From Vibrio tubiashii (GTDB taxonomy: Bacteria; Pseudomonadota; Gammaproteobacteria; Enterobacterales; Vibrionaceae): a DNA stretch of 64,000 bases. Within the stretch, counting starts at the first letter, position 1, and the number at the start of each line of letters is the position of its first letter. The stretch lies in the NCBI GenBank assembly GCA_000775715.1, contig JRWQ01000007.1, positions 1 to 64,000 of the forward strand, given 5' to 3'. The position numbers and the translations under genes were made by a program. Below the pieces are notes generated by a model that saw only the letters and a program-made list of their open reading frames with translations, ran no database searches and was not told the origin of the DNA. Positions 7,614 through 16,685 of this stretch are shown here, one piece after another.

Positions 7614-8318
7614 TCAACGATTAAGTTCTGCGAGAGATTCAATGCTGATGGCATCGTGTCGCCAATACTCGATATCGCAATCAATTAATTCACCGTGCTG
7701 GTTATAATTGATGCGCTCCACAACCATGGTTGGAGTGCCTGCTGTCGCGCGTAATGCCTGCGCCATTTCACCTAACAAGGTGCTGGTTGAAATGCGATAG
7801 CGAATTTTTTGATACGTCACGCCATAGTGATCGCGGTAAATATCGGTTAATGAATTCGATAAATCGTAGTCTAGTAGGTTGGGAAATAACTCTGGGCGAA
7901 TGTAGTTTGTCACATATACCACAGGACGATCCTCAAGGTATCGTACACGGTCGACTTGATACACATCTGAGAAAGGCTGCAAGTCCAGCAAGCGCGCGGC
8001 TTGTTTGTTTGCCAATGTCCCTTTCGCTGCAATTAACTCCGTTTTAGGCACACGATTTTGCATTTTTGCCATATTCGGGAAGTTCAGCGTTTCGGTTGGG
8101 TCGTAACGCAATGGCTTGGGTGAGATAAACCAACCTCGGCGATCTTCGCGATAGATTCGTCCCTCCGCTTCTAGCAGTGATAAAGCTTCACGCAGAGTGA
8201 CGCGTGTAGTATCGAATGACTCCGCCAACTTACGCTCTGCTGGCAGTTTTTGACGCGGCGATAGCATGCCCGCTTCAATCTGTTCAACAATCGAATCTTT
8301 AATTTTTACGTATTGCAC
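7614..8318 (-). CDS. phnR: GntR/HutC-family phosphonate utilisation regulator PhnR
   Basis: A 234-residue HutC-subfamily regulator: N-terminal winged helix (residues about 5-70, with the LPAERKLAESFDTTRVTLRE recognition region) and a C-terminal UTRA ligand-binding domain (about 90-230). Length and location match PhnR proteins of AEP loci. It ends the phnT-phnUV-phnR transcript, 9 bases after the permease gene. UTRA domains sense small metabolites, here probably AEP or a catabolite such as phosphonoacetaldehyde. Candidate operators are the TGGT-N4-ACCA palindromes at 11183, 12893 and 13089. Confidence 0.88.
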   Translation of the reverse strand: MQYVKIKDSIVEQIEAGMLSPRQKLPAERKLAESFDTTRVTLREALSLLEAEGRIYREDRRGWFISPKPLRYDPTETLNFPNMAKMQNRVPKTELIAAKGTLANKQAARLLDLQPFSDVYQVDRVRYLEDRPVVYVTNYIRPELFPNLLDYDLSNSLTDIYRDHYGVTYQKIRYRISTSTLLGEMAQALRATAGTPTMVVERINYNQHGELIDCDIEYWRHDAISIESLAELNR

Positions 8319-8327
8319 TAAGTGTCC

Positions 8328-10052
8328 TTATCTTTTGCGCCAAGCTTGTGTGCGATTCTCTAACAATTTACCTAAGGTCATCTGAACAATCTTTGCAATC
8401 CCTGCTGCAATCATGATCATCACCGCCATTGCTGCTGCAGCGCCAGTTTGTCCTGCATCGTCCATGTTTAGTATCGAGACCGAAGCTGGAATCGTATCGG
8501 TTGAATAGAGGAATACTACCGCAGAAGTGGTAGTTAATGCATTAACAAACAAGTAAGTCGCAATGTCCAAAATCGCAGGTAAACACACAGGTAATGTCAC
8601 TTTAAACAATAACTTGTATTGAGGAAGCTTCACTGATGCCGCTGTAGCCTCAATCTCTGATGGCAACTGTTTGAGTGCTGTCAGAGCGGTCATGTGACCC
8701 ACAGTGTAGTAATGCACCACTGTATTAATCACCAAGAATGCCATAGTGCCATAGAGCACGTTTAACGGGTTGTTAGTGTCGTTGAAGTAAAAGATGTAGC
8801 CTAAGCCAAGCACCATACCAGGAACCGCCATTGGCACTACGCTGAGCATCTGCATAACTTGACGAATTGGAGCAAACGCGCGTCCTTTCTCAATACAGTA
8901 AGCACCGATAAAGATGATGCTTGTACCAATAATTGCCGTCGAACTTGCCAGTGTCAATGAGTTAAAGAACGGGCTCCAACCGTAGGTGCTCATTTCAGCA
9001 AAGTTGTAGTTGTTTAGCGTTAGCGCTTTGTTCCATGGCCAAAAAGTGACCAGTGAACCATATACAGCCATGCCGAGCACTGCCAGCACTGCGATAGAAA
9101 TGATACTGCAGTAAACCAAGCAAATGCCGTCACGCGCTTTGTTGGGTTCAGGCTGGTAAGGTACTGAGCGCGTGTCGAATAGGCTCTTCTGTTTTTTCTG
9201 GACCCAACGGTCTGCGCCAAATGCTATTACCGCAGGGAGTAGAAGCATAATGCTGGTCACCGCGCCCATAGCAAAGTTCTGCTGTCCTACGACTTGCTTG
9301 AAGATGTCAGTCGCCAAAACGTTGTAGCTACCACCAATCACTTTTGGCACACCAAAGTCAGTGATAACCAGTGTGAAGATGACAATGAGCGTACTGATCA
9401 AACCGTATTTCGCGGCAGGTAAGGTCACCATAAAGAAGGTTTTGATTGGCGAGGTTTTAAGTGCTCGCGCCGCTTCATACAAGCGAGCATCTGAGGTGCG
9501 TAACGAAGTGGTCAAAATCATCAATGCATGTGGGAATGTCCAAAAGATCAATCCGATAGAGATACCAATTACACCGTAAACTGAATTTCCTAGTAGTGCT
9601 TCTTTGGCAATGCCCTGATTGCCAAAAAGGAAGATCAGGCTAATTGCGGGCAATAACGAAGGTGCAAGGATTGGCGCAGTACCTAGGATTTGAAATAAGC
9701 CTTTAAATGGCATGCATGAACGAGTAAGCGCGTACGCATAACCAAACGCAAGTACACCCACTACAGAGGTTACAATCACGCCCAAAGTAAAGGTGTTGCC
9801 TACCGATACCCACAAGCTTGAAGAGGAAAAATACGTCGCAAAGTTAGCCAAACCAACAAATTCGCCATCGGTATTTTGCATACTCTTAGCCAACATGGCC
9901 CAAAGTGGCATTAAGATAAATAGCATCATCATGGTCGACAAAACCGCGAGTAGGCCAAACAACACAAGGTTGTCGCGGCTTACTCGCCTGAATATCGATT
10001 TCGCTTTTTCTTGAGTGGTGAGGCTATTCATAGTCATCGTCTTTACACCCAT
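8328..10052 (-). CDS. 2-Aminoethylphosphonate ABC transporter permease (two fused permease domains)
   Basis: A 574-residue inner-membrane protein with about twelve helices and two binding-protein-dependent transport domains in tandem (residues about 75-280 and 355-560). Each has an EAA loop: YEAARALKTSP in the first half and EIEATAASVKLP in the second. The product thus combines the roles of the separate PhnU and PhnV permeases of Salmonella. The start at 10052 follows AGGTG six bases upstream and 8 bases after the ATPase stop. It works with the ATPase PhnT and the periplasmic protein PhnS to import AEP. Confidence 0.9.
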   Translation of the reverse strand: MGVKTMTMNSLTTQEKAKSIFRRVSRDNLVLFGLLAVLSTMMMLFILMPLWAMLAKSMQNTDGEFVGLANFATYFSSSSLWVSVGNTFTLGVIVTSVVGVLAFGYAYALTRSCMPFKGLFQILGTAPILAPSLLPAISLIFLFGNQGIAKEALLGNSVYGVIGISIGLIFWTFPHALMILTTSLRTSDARLYEAARALKTSPIKTFFMVTLPAAKYGLISTLIVIFTLVITDFGVPKVIGGSYNVLATDIFKQVVGQQNFAMGAVTSIMLLLPAVIAFGADRWVQKKQKSLFDTRSVPYQPEPNKARDGICLVYCSIISIAVLAVLGMAVYGSLVTFWPWNKALTLNNYNFAEMSTYGWSPFFNSLTLASSTAIIGTSIIFIGAYCIEKGRAFAPIRQVMQMLSVVPMAVPGMVLGLGYIFYFNDTNNPLNVLYGTMAFLVINTVVHYYTVGHMTALTALKQLPSEIEATAASVKLPQYKLLFKVTLPVCLPAILDIATYLFVNALTTTSAVVFLYSTDTIPASVSILNMDDAGQTGAAAAMAVMIMIAAGIAKIVQMTLGKLLENRTQAWRKR

Positions 10053-10060
10053 GTTTACAC

Positions 10061-11167
10061 CTACGCCGCTAGCACTTTATTAACCGAAGGTATGGCGTAT
10101 CCATGTAGCCCTTCTTCAGCAAACTTGATGTAACGTACATCACCTGTTTTGATGTTGAGTTGTTTTACCGTTTCCACAGGTACATCCACCACGATGGTTT
10201 TGTTTGATCTGTCGTTTTGCAAGACACAGTCAATGCGGAAAAACGCTCCCAGAAATTCGGTTGCCTGAACTCGTACTGGTAAAGATGTGGTGTAGCTGTC
10301 AACGAACTTGATGTTTTCAGGACGTACAGCCAGGTCGAAGCGGTCGCCACGTTGAATGTTTCGATTGGATAGACTTGGTGCTGGCATCAAGGTTTCTGCG
10401 ATACGCACCTGGGAGCCTGTTGTGACAGACGTTTCAATAAAGTTCATGCTGCCGACAAACTCAGCCACAAAGCGCGAGGCTGGTTGTTGATAGATTTCTT
10501 GAGGCGTTCCAACTTGTTCAATCACCCCATGGTTCATCACAACGATGCGATCCGCCATCGACAGGGCTTCGTCTTGATCGTGCGTAACCATAATGGTAGT
10601 AATGCCCAGTTTTCGTTGTAGCTTACAAATCTCATCACGTAAGTGAACACGTACTTTTGCATCCAGTGCTGATAGCGGCTCATCAAGTAGCAGTAAGCCC
10701 GGAGAAAGCACCAACGCACGAGCCAAAGCGACACGCTGTTGCTGCCCACCAGAAAGTTGGTTAGGGAACTTTTCGCCAGATGTTGGCAGCCCAATGGTTT
10801 CTAACCAGTAATCTACCTTCTCTAATGATTCTTTGGTCGACATGCCTTGGTTTTTCAAGCCCACTGCAATGTTCTCTTGCACCGTTAGGTTTGGAAATAG
10901 CGCGTAAGATTGGAACACAATACCGAAATCGCGCTTTTCAGGAGGCAGAAAAGTCGTCTCTTGTCCGCCTTGAAAGATGCCACCTGAAGTAGGTAGGTCA
11001 AGGCCAGCAATGGCGCGCAATAAGGTCGTTTTGCCACAGCCAGACGGGCCAAGAAAGCAGACAAATTCGCCTTTCTCTACTGCCAATGAAATTTGCTTTA
11101 ATGCAGTGAACTGGCCAAATTGCTTCACTACATTTTCAACATGTAAGTAAGGTTGGTTAGTTGACAT
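10061..11167 (-). CDS. phnT: 2-Aminoethylphosphonate ABC transporter ATP-binding protein PhnT
   Basis: A 368-residue ABC ATPase with Walker A GPSGCGKTT (near residue 41), Q-loop, signature LSGGQQQR and Walker B LLLLDEP, followed by a C-terminal TOBE-like regulatory domain (about 280-360). This is the CysA/PotA-type architecture used by PhnT of AEP importers. It is first gene of phnT-phnUV-phnR. A perfect palindrome TGGTATATACCA lies 16 bases upstream of its start, where a bound regulator would block initiation. Confidence 0.9.
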   Translation of the reverse strand: MSTNQPYLHVENVVKQFGQFTALKQISLAVEKGEFVCFLGPSGCGKTTLLRAIAGLDLPTSGGIFQGGQETTFLPPEKRDFGIVFQSYALFPNLTVQENIAVGLKNQGMSTKESLEKVDYWLETIGLPTSGEKFPNQLSGGQQQRVALARALVLSPGLLLLDEPLSALDAKVRVHLRDEICKLQRKLGITTIMVTHDQDEALSMADRIVVMNHGVIEQVGTPQEIYQQPASRFVAEFVGSMNFIETSVTTGSQVRIAETLMPAPSLSNRNIQRGDRFDLAVRPENIKFVDSYTTSLPVRVQATEFLGAFFRIDCVLQNDRSNKTIVVDVPVETVKQLNIKTGDVRYIKFAEEGLHGYAIPSVNKVLAA

Positions 11168-11182
11168 AACACACTCTCCGAA

Positions 11183-11194
11183 TGGTATATACCA
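11183..11194. promoter_or_regulatory. Candidate PhnR operator upstream of phnT
   Basis: TGGTATATACCA is a perfect 12-bp palindrome of the form TGGT-N4-ACCA. The same form occurs at 12893 and 13089 in the phnS-phnW intergenic region, which suggests a common regulator, most simply the local PhnR. Confidence 0.6.
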
Positions 11195-11322
11195 ACTTTA
11201 AGTCTGGTTTGTTTCAGTGGCATGAGAAATTTATAGAGCGAAGATGACAATAAAATGAATTCACGTGGTTCGTTCATCGTCTTTGACCGAACAAGTAGCG
11301 AGGTCAATCTACGCCCTAAACC

Positions 11323-11727
11323 TCATAGCTCAATAGACATTTTAAAGTAAGGAATCTCCCCTTTGTAAAAGCGCTCACCTTGTTTACTCATATTGAATTT
11401 GAGATAGATACCCATTGCTGATTCACGTGCATCACACCAAAAAAATGTCGCTTGAAAATCTCGAACTTCGCTCAGCATAGTTTCCAACATCATTGAGCCG
11501 ATACCCTGTCCTTGATACTCGGGCAAAACCGCAAATTTGCGCAGTCGAGCTTCATCTTGATCAATAAAGACTGATGCGACACCGACTAACTGATCTCCGA
11601 TAAAGCCTCCGTAGTGGAAGCCAAATTCATCTTCTGCCAAGCGACAAAACTCCAAGCTCTTGGTCGGCCATAATACCGCATGCCTCAACGTGAGTGTTTG
11701 TTCTGCTGTAACTCTTTCTACTCTCAT
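11323..11727 (-). CDS. GNAT-family N-acetyltransferase
   Basis: A 134-residue GNAT protein with the acetyl-CoA pyrophosphate loop around VLPEYQGQGIGSMM (Q-x-x-G-x-G, residues about 68-82) and an N-terminal LRHAVLWPTK segment seen in ElaA/YjcF-like members. Start ATG is preceded by GGAGGGCAAGGAAAG. It lies between phnS and phnT inside the AEP transporter region but is separated from phnS by a terminator, so it may have its own promoter. An acetyltransferase acting on aminoalkylphosphonates (as PhnO does) would fit the place, but it does not visibly belong to the PhnO family; substrate unknown. Confidence 0.8.
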   Translation of the reverse strand: MRVERVTAEQTLTLRHAVLWPTKSLEFCRLAEDEFGFHYGGFIGDQLVGVASVFIDQDEARLRKFAVLPEYQGQGIGSMMLETMLSEVRDFQATFFWCDARESAMGIYLKFNMSKQGERFYKGEIPYFKMSIEL

Positions 11728-11782
11728 GATGCTTTCCTTGCCCTCCAGTTATCTTAATTTGCCTTTAACTTCCCTAAAAAGC

Positions 11783-11810
11783 AAAAAGGAGAGCAACCCT
11801 GCTCTCCTTT
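11783..11810 (-). terminator. Terminator after phnS
   Basis: AAAGGAGAGC and GCTCTCCTTT form a ten-bp stem with a six-base loop; on the minus strand a T-rich run follows. It separates the abundantly needed binding protein from the downstream GNAT gene. Confidence 0.85.
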
Positions 11811-11832
11811 GTTATCTCAATGATCAATCAGC

Positions 11833-12840
11833 TTACGATTTCGGCTCTGACTTCGCGTCGAATTTCTCTGACCATACCGCTAGGATATCGGCACGCTTAC
11901 TGCCCATTTGCGCAAAGTCCATCTTCGCCATATTCGCTTTAACATTAGGGAAGTTAGACACAGTTGCTTTCACATCTTTGTGGCCAACTACTGGGTACAT
12001 CTCTATGTAAAGCTCATTTGCTGCTTTCGAAATAGACCAATCAACAACGCGCTTCGCTGCATCAGACGCTTTTACTAAGCCGACCGCTTCTGATTCCCAA
12101 CCGATGCCTTTAGGCGTGATCACCGCTAAAGGAGCGCCTTGTGTTTTTAACTTAGCGCCACGACTTGCCATTGAAATACCAATCGCAACTTCACCCATGC
12201 CTGCTTGTACACACGGTTTTGAACCGGAATGTGTGTAGTGTGCGATGTTCTTATCTAGCTCACGCATGTAGTTCCAAGCTTTGTCTTCGCCCATGTTCTG
12301 TAGCCAAGCCGAAACTTGCATATAGCCCGTCCCTGAAGAGGCTGGGTTAGGCATCGCAATATGGCCTTTGTACACGGGGTTAGTCAGATCTTGCCAAGAT
12401 GTCGGCTTAGGTAGGTTCAGTTGCTTAGCAACCGCTTCGTTAAAACATACCGCGTTAAAGAATGCGTCGTTACCAAACCAAGCTTGGTTTGATTGTGGGT
12501 CATTCAAGCTCGCATTCAACTGATCCAAACCTTTAGGCGTGTATGGCTGTAGAAGACCTTCTTCTTTTAGCAACGCCATCGAAGAACCTGCCAGACCCCA
12601 AACAACTTCAGCACGTGGGTTGTTTTTTTCTGCAAGTAGCTTAGCAGTCATGATGCCTGTTGAATCACGAACCCATTTGATTTTGATATCAGGGTTTTCC
12701 TGTTCGAAAGCATTTTTGTACTTTGCCAGAATGTCAGTTTCGAAAGCCGTGTAAACCGTCACTTCCTGTGCTGCCATTGCGTTTGTTGCCAGCAGAGAAA
12801 CAAGTGCAGCTAGCGATCCTTTCATCAAACGGTTTTTCAT
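11833..12840 (-). CDS. phnS: Periplasmic 2-aminoethylphosphonate-binding protein PhnS
   Basis: A 335-residue extracellular solute-binding protein with signal peptide ending near TNAMA, followed by QEVTVYTAFETD, the start of the mature iron/AEP-binding (SBP_bac family 1-like) fold. The second of two adjacent ATGs (12840) is preferred since GGAG lies six bases upstream. It would deliver AEP to the PhnT/PhnUV importer. The gene is divergent from phnW; the 280-base region between them contains three TGGT...ACCA elements. Confidence 0.88.
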   Translation of the reverse strand: MKNRLMKGSLAALVSLLATNAMAAQEVTVYTAFETDILAKYKNAFEQENPDIKIKWVRDSTGIMTAKLLAEKNNPRAEVVWGLAGSSMALLKEEGLLQPYTPKGLDQLNASLNDPQSNQAWFGNDAFFNAVCFNEAVAKQLNLPKPTSWQDLTNPVYKGHIAMPNPASSGTGYMQVSAWLQNMGEDKAWNYMRELDKNIAHYTHSGSKPCVQAGMGEVAIGISMASRGAKLKTQGAPLAVITPKGIGWESEAVGLVKASDAAKRVVDWSISKAANELYIEMYPVVGHKDVKATVSNFPNVKANMAKMDFAQMGSKRADILAVWSEKFDAKSEPKS

Positions 12841-12892
12841 CATCTTCTCCAATTAAGACTATTACGTTTGTTAAACCTTGCTAATTAAGCAT

Positions 12893-12917
12893 TGGTCTGT
12901 ACCAGTTGGTGTAACCA
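12893..12917. promoter_or_regulatory. Candidate PhnR operators upstream of phnS
   Basis: TGGTCTGTACCA (12893-12904) is followed after two bases by TGGTGTAACCA (12907-12917, three-base spacer). Both have the TGGT...ACCA arms found at phnT and phnW. They lie 50-80 bases upstream of the phnS start. Confidence 0.55.
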
Positions 12918-13088
12918 CCCTAAAAGCGCTTTATTACGATTAAATGAACAAAAAATGGCACTTTTTTAAAGAATTGACGAAAAACTGCGCGGAATTTTGC
13001 CGCCGAATTTTTCATATGAAAGTTTTATTAAATTCGATTTTTGACCTTTACTGTTGTTTTTTCCTCTTGCTAAAGTAAATTTAAATTC

Positions 13089-13100
13089 TGGTGTAGACCA
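13089..13100. promoter_or_regulatory. Candidate PhnR operator upstream of phnW
   Basis: TGGTGTAGACCA, palindromic TGGT-N4-ACCA, begins 35 bases before the phnW start at 13124. It would overlap a promoter feeding phnW-pbfA-phnX. Confidence 0.58.
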
Positions 13101-13123
13101 AATAAAGTTAAATGGAAATCGAG

Positions 13124-14227
13124 ATGAAAAACGAATACCTACTGCTGACTCCGGGTCCTTTATCGACATCTGAAACCGTTCGTGAAGCCATGCTTAAAGA
13201 TTGGTGTACTTGGGATGATGACTACAACAAAGACATCGTAGAAGTGATCCGCACTAAGCTGGTGAAACTCGCAACAGAGCAAGATGGCTACACTAGCGTA
13301 CTGATGCAAGGTAGCGGCACCGCATCAGTAGAAGCAACGATTGGCAGCGCAATTGGCAAAGATGGCAAATTGTTGGTTGTTGACAACGGCGCATACGGCG
13401 CACGTATCGCTCAAATTGCTGAGTATCTAAATATCCCATGCCATGTTGTTTCCCCTGGCGAAACATCACAGCCACACTTGAATGATGTGGAAACTGCATT
13501 GGCATCGGATCCTAGCATCACCCATGTAGCAATAGTTCACTGCGAAACCACAACAGGCATGCTTAACCCAGTTGAGGAATTTGCTTCTGTTGCAAAAGCG
13601 CACGGCAAAGTGGTGATTCTCGATGCCATGTCGAGCTTTGGTGGGATTCCCATCGATATCGCAAAGCTCAACATCGACTTTATGATCAGTTCTGCAAACA
13701 AATGTATTCAAGGCGTACCGGGGTTTGGCTTTGTAATCGCAAAACAAACTGAGCTGGAAAAATGCCAAGGTCAGGCACGCTCTTTAAACCTTGACCTATA
13801 CGACCAATGGCACTGTATGGAAGCGAACCACGGTAAATGGCGTTTCACGTCTCCAACGCACACGGTTCGCGCTTTCTATCAAGCTTTGTTAGAGCTTGAG
13901 CAAGAAGGCGGTGTTGAGGCTCGTCATAACCGTTACCAGACTAACCAGAAAACACTGGTTGCGGGTATGCGTTCTCTCGGCTTTGAACCACTACTAATTG
14001 ATGAGCTTCATTCACCAATCATCACCTCTTTCTACTCTCCCACGCACAGTGACTACCAGTTCAAAGAGTTCTATACCCGTTTGAAGGAACAAGGCTTTGT
14101 GATTTATCCGGGTAAAGTATCGAACGCAGACTGTTTCCGCATCGGCAACATTGGCGAAGTCTACCCTGCGGATATTGAGCGCTTAATTGGTGCGATTGAA
14201 AAAGCCATGTACTGGCAAGTTGCTTAA
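13124..14227 (+). CDS. phnW: 2-Aminoethylphosphonate:pyruvate transaminase PhnW
   Basis: A 367-residue class V aminotransferase. The start at 13124 gives the usual family length; an ATG four codons earlier is possible. It begins [19 protein letters not shown] as PhnW proteins do, and the PLP lysine is Lys193 in SSANKCIQG. The enzyme transfers the amino group of AEP to pyruvate, giving phosphonoacetaldehyde and alanine in the cytoplasm. It leads the plus-strand catabolic operon phnW-pbfA-phnX with a 25-base gap to pbfA. Expression is probably controlled by PhnR through the palindrome at 13089. Confidence 0.96.
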   Translation: MKNEYLLLTPGPLSTSETVREAMLKDWCTWDDDYNKDIVEVIRTKLVKLATEQDGYTSVLMQGSGTASVEATIGSAIGKDGKLLVVDNGAYGARIAQIAEYLNIPCHVVSPGETSQPHLNDVETALASDPSITHVAIVHCETTTGMLNPVEEFASVAKAHGKVVILDAMSSFGGIPIDIAKLNIDFMISSANKCIQGVPGFGFVIAKQTELEKCQGQARSLNLDLYDQWHCMEANHGKWRFTSPTHTVRAFYQALLELEQEGGVEARHNRYQTNQKTLVAGMRSLGFEPLLIDELHSPIITSFYSPTHSDYQFKEFYTRLKEQGFVIYPGKVSNADCFRIGNIGEVYPADIERLIGAIEKAMYWQVA

Positions 14228-14252
14228 CTCGCTTTCAGGAAGAGATAGCGTT

Positions 14253-15632
14253 ATGACTGAAAATGTACAACCGACCCATTTCCGTAGCGAAGGGGACGTC
14301 AACACAACTCCTGCACGTCAAGCATGGAACGCGTCGATGAGCGATGCACGCACGCAAGCCCTGCTGAAGCGTGATTCCGATGTGTTTCTTCATCAGGCGA
14401 TGTCGACACCTTGCTTAGATACATTAGAGGCAGCAGAAGGCATCTACATTCAAGATGCAACTGGCAAAATGTACATGGATTTCCATGGCAACAATGTTCA
14501 CCAGTTGGGTTATGGGCATCCGCATGTGAATAAACGCGTGCAAGAGCAAATTGCCAAACTGCCGTTTTCGCCGCGCCGTTTTACTAATGAAACTGCGATT
14601 GAATGTGCTGAGAAGCTAACGCAAATATGTGGCGGTGAGCTGAATCGGGTGTTGTTTGCTCCGGGTGGCACATCTGCGGTTGGTATGGCGCTTAAATTGG
14701 CTCGTCACATTACAGGCAATTATAAAGTCGTCTCTTTGTGGGACTCTTTCCATGGTGCGTCAATGGATGCTATTTCTGTTGGCGGTGAGGCCTGCTTCCG
14801 TCAAGGCATGGGCCCACTTATGGCGGGTGTGGAGCGCATCCCACCAGCCGTATCTTACCGAGGCGCCATTCCATCACCAGACGGCAGTGACGTGCATTAC
14901 GCCGACTACCTTGAATACGTAATAGAAAAAGAGGGTGGGGTCGGGGCGTTTATCGCCGAAGCAGTTCGCAACACCGATGTACAAGTGCCAAGTAAAGCTT
15001 ACTGGAAACGCATCCGTGAGATCTGTGATAAGCACAATGTCATGTTAATCATTGACGACATCCCTAATGGCATGGGTCGCAGCGGCGAATGGTTTACCTA
15101 CCAAGCCTATGACATCGAGCCAGACATTCTGTGCATCGGTAAAGGCTTAGGCGGAGGCTTAGTGCCTATCGCTGCCATGGTCACCAAAGATAAATACAAC
15201 ACTGCTGAGCAAATCTCGATGGGTCATTATACCCATGAGAAAAGTCCAATCGGCTGCGCGGCGGCACTGGCAACTATGGAAGCGATAGAGCAAGACGGCT
15301 TGCTAGATAAAGCCAAAGCCGACAGCCAGTTCATGGGTGACAAGCTGCTAGAAATGAAAGCCAAATACCCAGTAATTGGTGATGTGCGCGGCATCGGCAT
15401 GCTTTGGGGTATTGAACTGGTCACTGACCATGAGAGTAAGCAACGCGCCTATGACGAAGCAGAAGCTGTGCTCTACCAATGCCTTAACCATGGTATGAGC
15501 TTTAAGGTGTCACAAGGCAATGTGATCCAACTTAGCCCACCGCTGATCATCACTCGCGAACAACTGACAGAAGCCTTGGCAATCTTCGAACAAGCCATCG
15601 CCAAGGTGTGTAAAGACTTTAACTACTGTTAA
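14253..15632 (+). CDS. pbfA: PbfA-type (R)-1-hydroxy-2-aminoethylphosphonate ammonia-lyase
   Basis: A 459-residue PLP-fold-type-I protein of aminotransferase class III, starting at 14253 after CAGGAAGAGATAG. PLP Lys297 is in CIGKGLGGG and the cofactor Asp269 in IIDDIPNGMGRSGE, where ordinary transaminases have DEVQTGFGR. It sits between phnW and phnX. This context and divergence match PbfA, characterised from a Vibrio splendidus strain, which converts (R)-1-hydroxy-AEP to phosphonoacetaldehyde and ammonia, so the hydroxylated analogue can enter the PhnWX route. Many annotations call it simply an aspartate aminotransferase family protein; the PbfA assignment rests on context and is strong but not proven. 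Confidence 0.88.
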   Translation: MTENVQPTHFRSEGDVNTTPARQAWNASMSDARTQALLKRDSDVFLHQAMSTPCLDTLEAAEGIYIQDATGKMYMDFHGNNVHQLGYGHPHVNKRVQEQIAKLPFSPRRFTNETAIECAEKLTQICGGELNRVLFAPGGTSAVGMALKLARHITGNYKVVSLWDSFHGASMDAISVGGEACFRQGMGPLMAGVERIPPAVSYRGAIPSPDGSDVHYADYLEYVIEKEGGVGAFIAEAVRNTDVQVPSKAYWKRIREICDKHNVMLIIDDIPNGMGRSGEWFTYQAYDIEPDILCIGKGLGGGLVPIAAMVTKDKYNTAEQISMGHYTHEKSPIGCAAALATMEAIEQDGLLDKAKADSQFMGDKLLEMKAKYPVIGDVRGIGMLWGIELVTDHESKQRAYDEAEAVLYQCLNHGMSFKVSQGNVIQLSPPLIITREQLTEALAIFEQAIAKVCKDFNYC

Positions 15633-15645
15633 ACACTCAATTTAT

Positions 15646-15680
15646 CCAAAGTGTCATAAAGCAATAACTTAGCACTTTGG
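15646..15680 (+). repeat. Intercistronic hairpin between pbfA and phnX
   Basis: CCAAAGTG and CACTTTGG are separated by 19 bases and are not followed by a U-tract. It may stabilise the upstream message or set relative expression in phnW-pbfA-phnX. Confidence 0.4.
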
Positions 15681-15699
15681 CAAACAAAAAGGATTCAAC

Positions 15700-16515
15700 A
15701 TGAACAACTCACCAATTCAGGCTGTTATCTTTGACTGGGCAGGCACTATCGTTGATTTTGGCTCATTTGCGCCAACTAGCATCTTTGTTGAAGCATTCAA
15801 ACAAGGTTTTGATTTCGATATCGACCTTGCCGAAGCGCGTGAACCTATGGGGCTTGGTAAGTGGGATCACATCCAAGCCGTCGGTCGTATCCCTGCGGTA
15901 GATAAACGTTGGAATGAGAAGTTTGGTCGCTCGATGACCAGTGAAGACATTGATGCTATCTACGCGGCATTTATGCCTTTGCAAAAAGCAAAAGTCGCAG
16001 ATCACGCGGAGCCCATCTTGAATGCAATTGAAGTTGTGAACGATCTTAAAGATAAAGGCATCAAGATTGGATCTTGTTCTGGGTATCCTCGCGAAGTGAT
16101 GGACGTACTGATTCCAGTAGCAGCAGACTACGGCTACAAGCCTGATTACGTTGTCGCGACAGATGACCTGCCTCAAGGAGGTCGTCCGGCACCATTCATG
16201 GCACTCAAGAACGTAATTGAGCTGAATGTGACTGATGTGAATGCTTGTATTAAAGTGGACGATGCCGCACCGGGCATTGATGAAGGTCATAACGCTGGAA
16301 TGTGGACCGTAGGCCTACTGCTTTCTGGCAATGAGGCAGGATTAACGCTTGAAGAGTACCAAGCGGCAGATGAATCAACGTTGATTGCCGCACGTGAAAA
16401 AGCACGTGCGAAGCTTATCAAGAGCTCACCACACTACCTAATCGATACCATTGTTGACTTCCCTGAAGTGGTTGCAGATATCGAACGTCGCCTAGAGGCT
16501 GGTGAACGTCCTTAG
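15700..16515 (+). CDS. phnX: Phosphonoacetaldehyde hydrolase PhnX
   Basis: A 271-residue HAD-superfamily enzyme of the expected length. Nucleophile Asp12 is in [10 protein letters not shown], the cap-domain Schiff-base Lys54 in MGLGKWDH, and the C-terminal metal-binding acid in [12 protein letters not shown]. PhnX splits the C-P bond of phosphonoacetaldehyde to acetaldehyde and phosphate through a lysine imine. AAAAAGGATTCAAC precedes the ATG. It is the last gene of phnW-pbfA-phnX and completes the pathway from AEP to acetaldehyde, phosphate and fixed nitrogen. Confidence 0.96.
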   Translation: MNNSPIQAVIFDWAGTIVDFGSFAPTSIFVEAFKQGFDFDIDLAEAREPMGLGKWDHIQAVGRIPAVDKRWNEKFGRSMTSEDIDAIYAAFMPLQKAKVADHAEPILNAIEVVNDLKDKGIKIGSCSGYPREVMDVLIPVAADYGYKPDYVVATDDLPQGGRPAPFMALKNVIELNVTDVNACIKVDDAAPGIDEGHNAGMWTVGLLLSGNEAGLTLEEYQAADESTLIAAREKARAKLIKSSPHYLIDTIVDFPEVVADIERRLEAGERP

Positions 16516-16614
16516 GGTTGATGTACAAACCTCTGACTCAACTGAATTTTCAATTGCGTCACAGGTAATGCAGTGAAATCTACTTGGATTACACTAATAA
16601 TTCTAAACTCGACA

Positions 16615-16660
16615 CTTGTAGACAGGTCAATAGTTTAGGGGCTGTTGACCCGTCTGCAAG
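16615..16660. repeat. Long imperfect inverted repeat between phnX and the monooxygenase gene
   Basis: CTTGTAGACAGGTCAA and TTGACCCGTCTGCAAG form a 16-bp stem with two G-U or mismatched positions and a 14-base loop. It sits between converging genes with no U-tract on either strand, so its role as terminator is uncertain. Confidence 0.5.
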
Positions 16661-16685
16661 AGTTAAAGTACTGCTTTGGCGTTGA

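Noticed and set aside
14187..14252. N-terminal extension of pbfA overlapping phnW
   Set aside because: The ATG at 14253 has a ribosome site and matches the family N-terminus; the extension reads through the end of phnW in another frame.
15763..16290. 175-codon antisense frame inside phnX
   Set aside because: PhnX is complete with all catalytic residues; the antisense frame is a compositional shadow.
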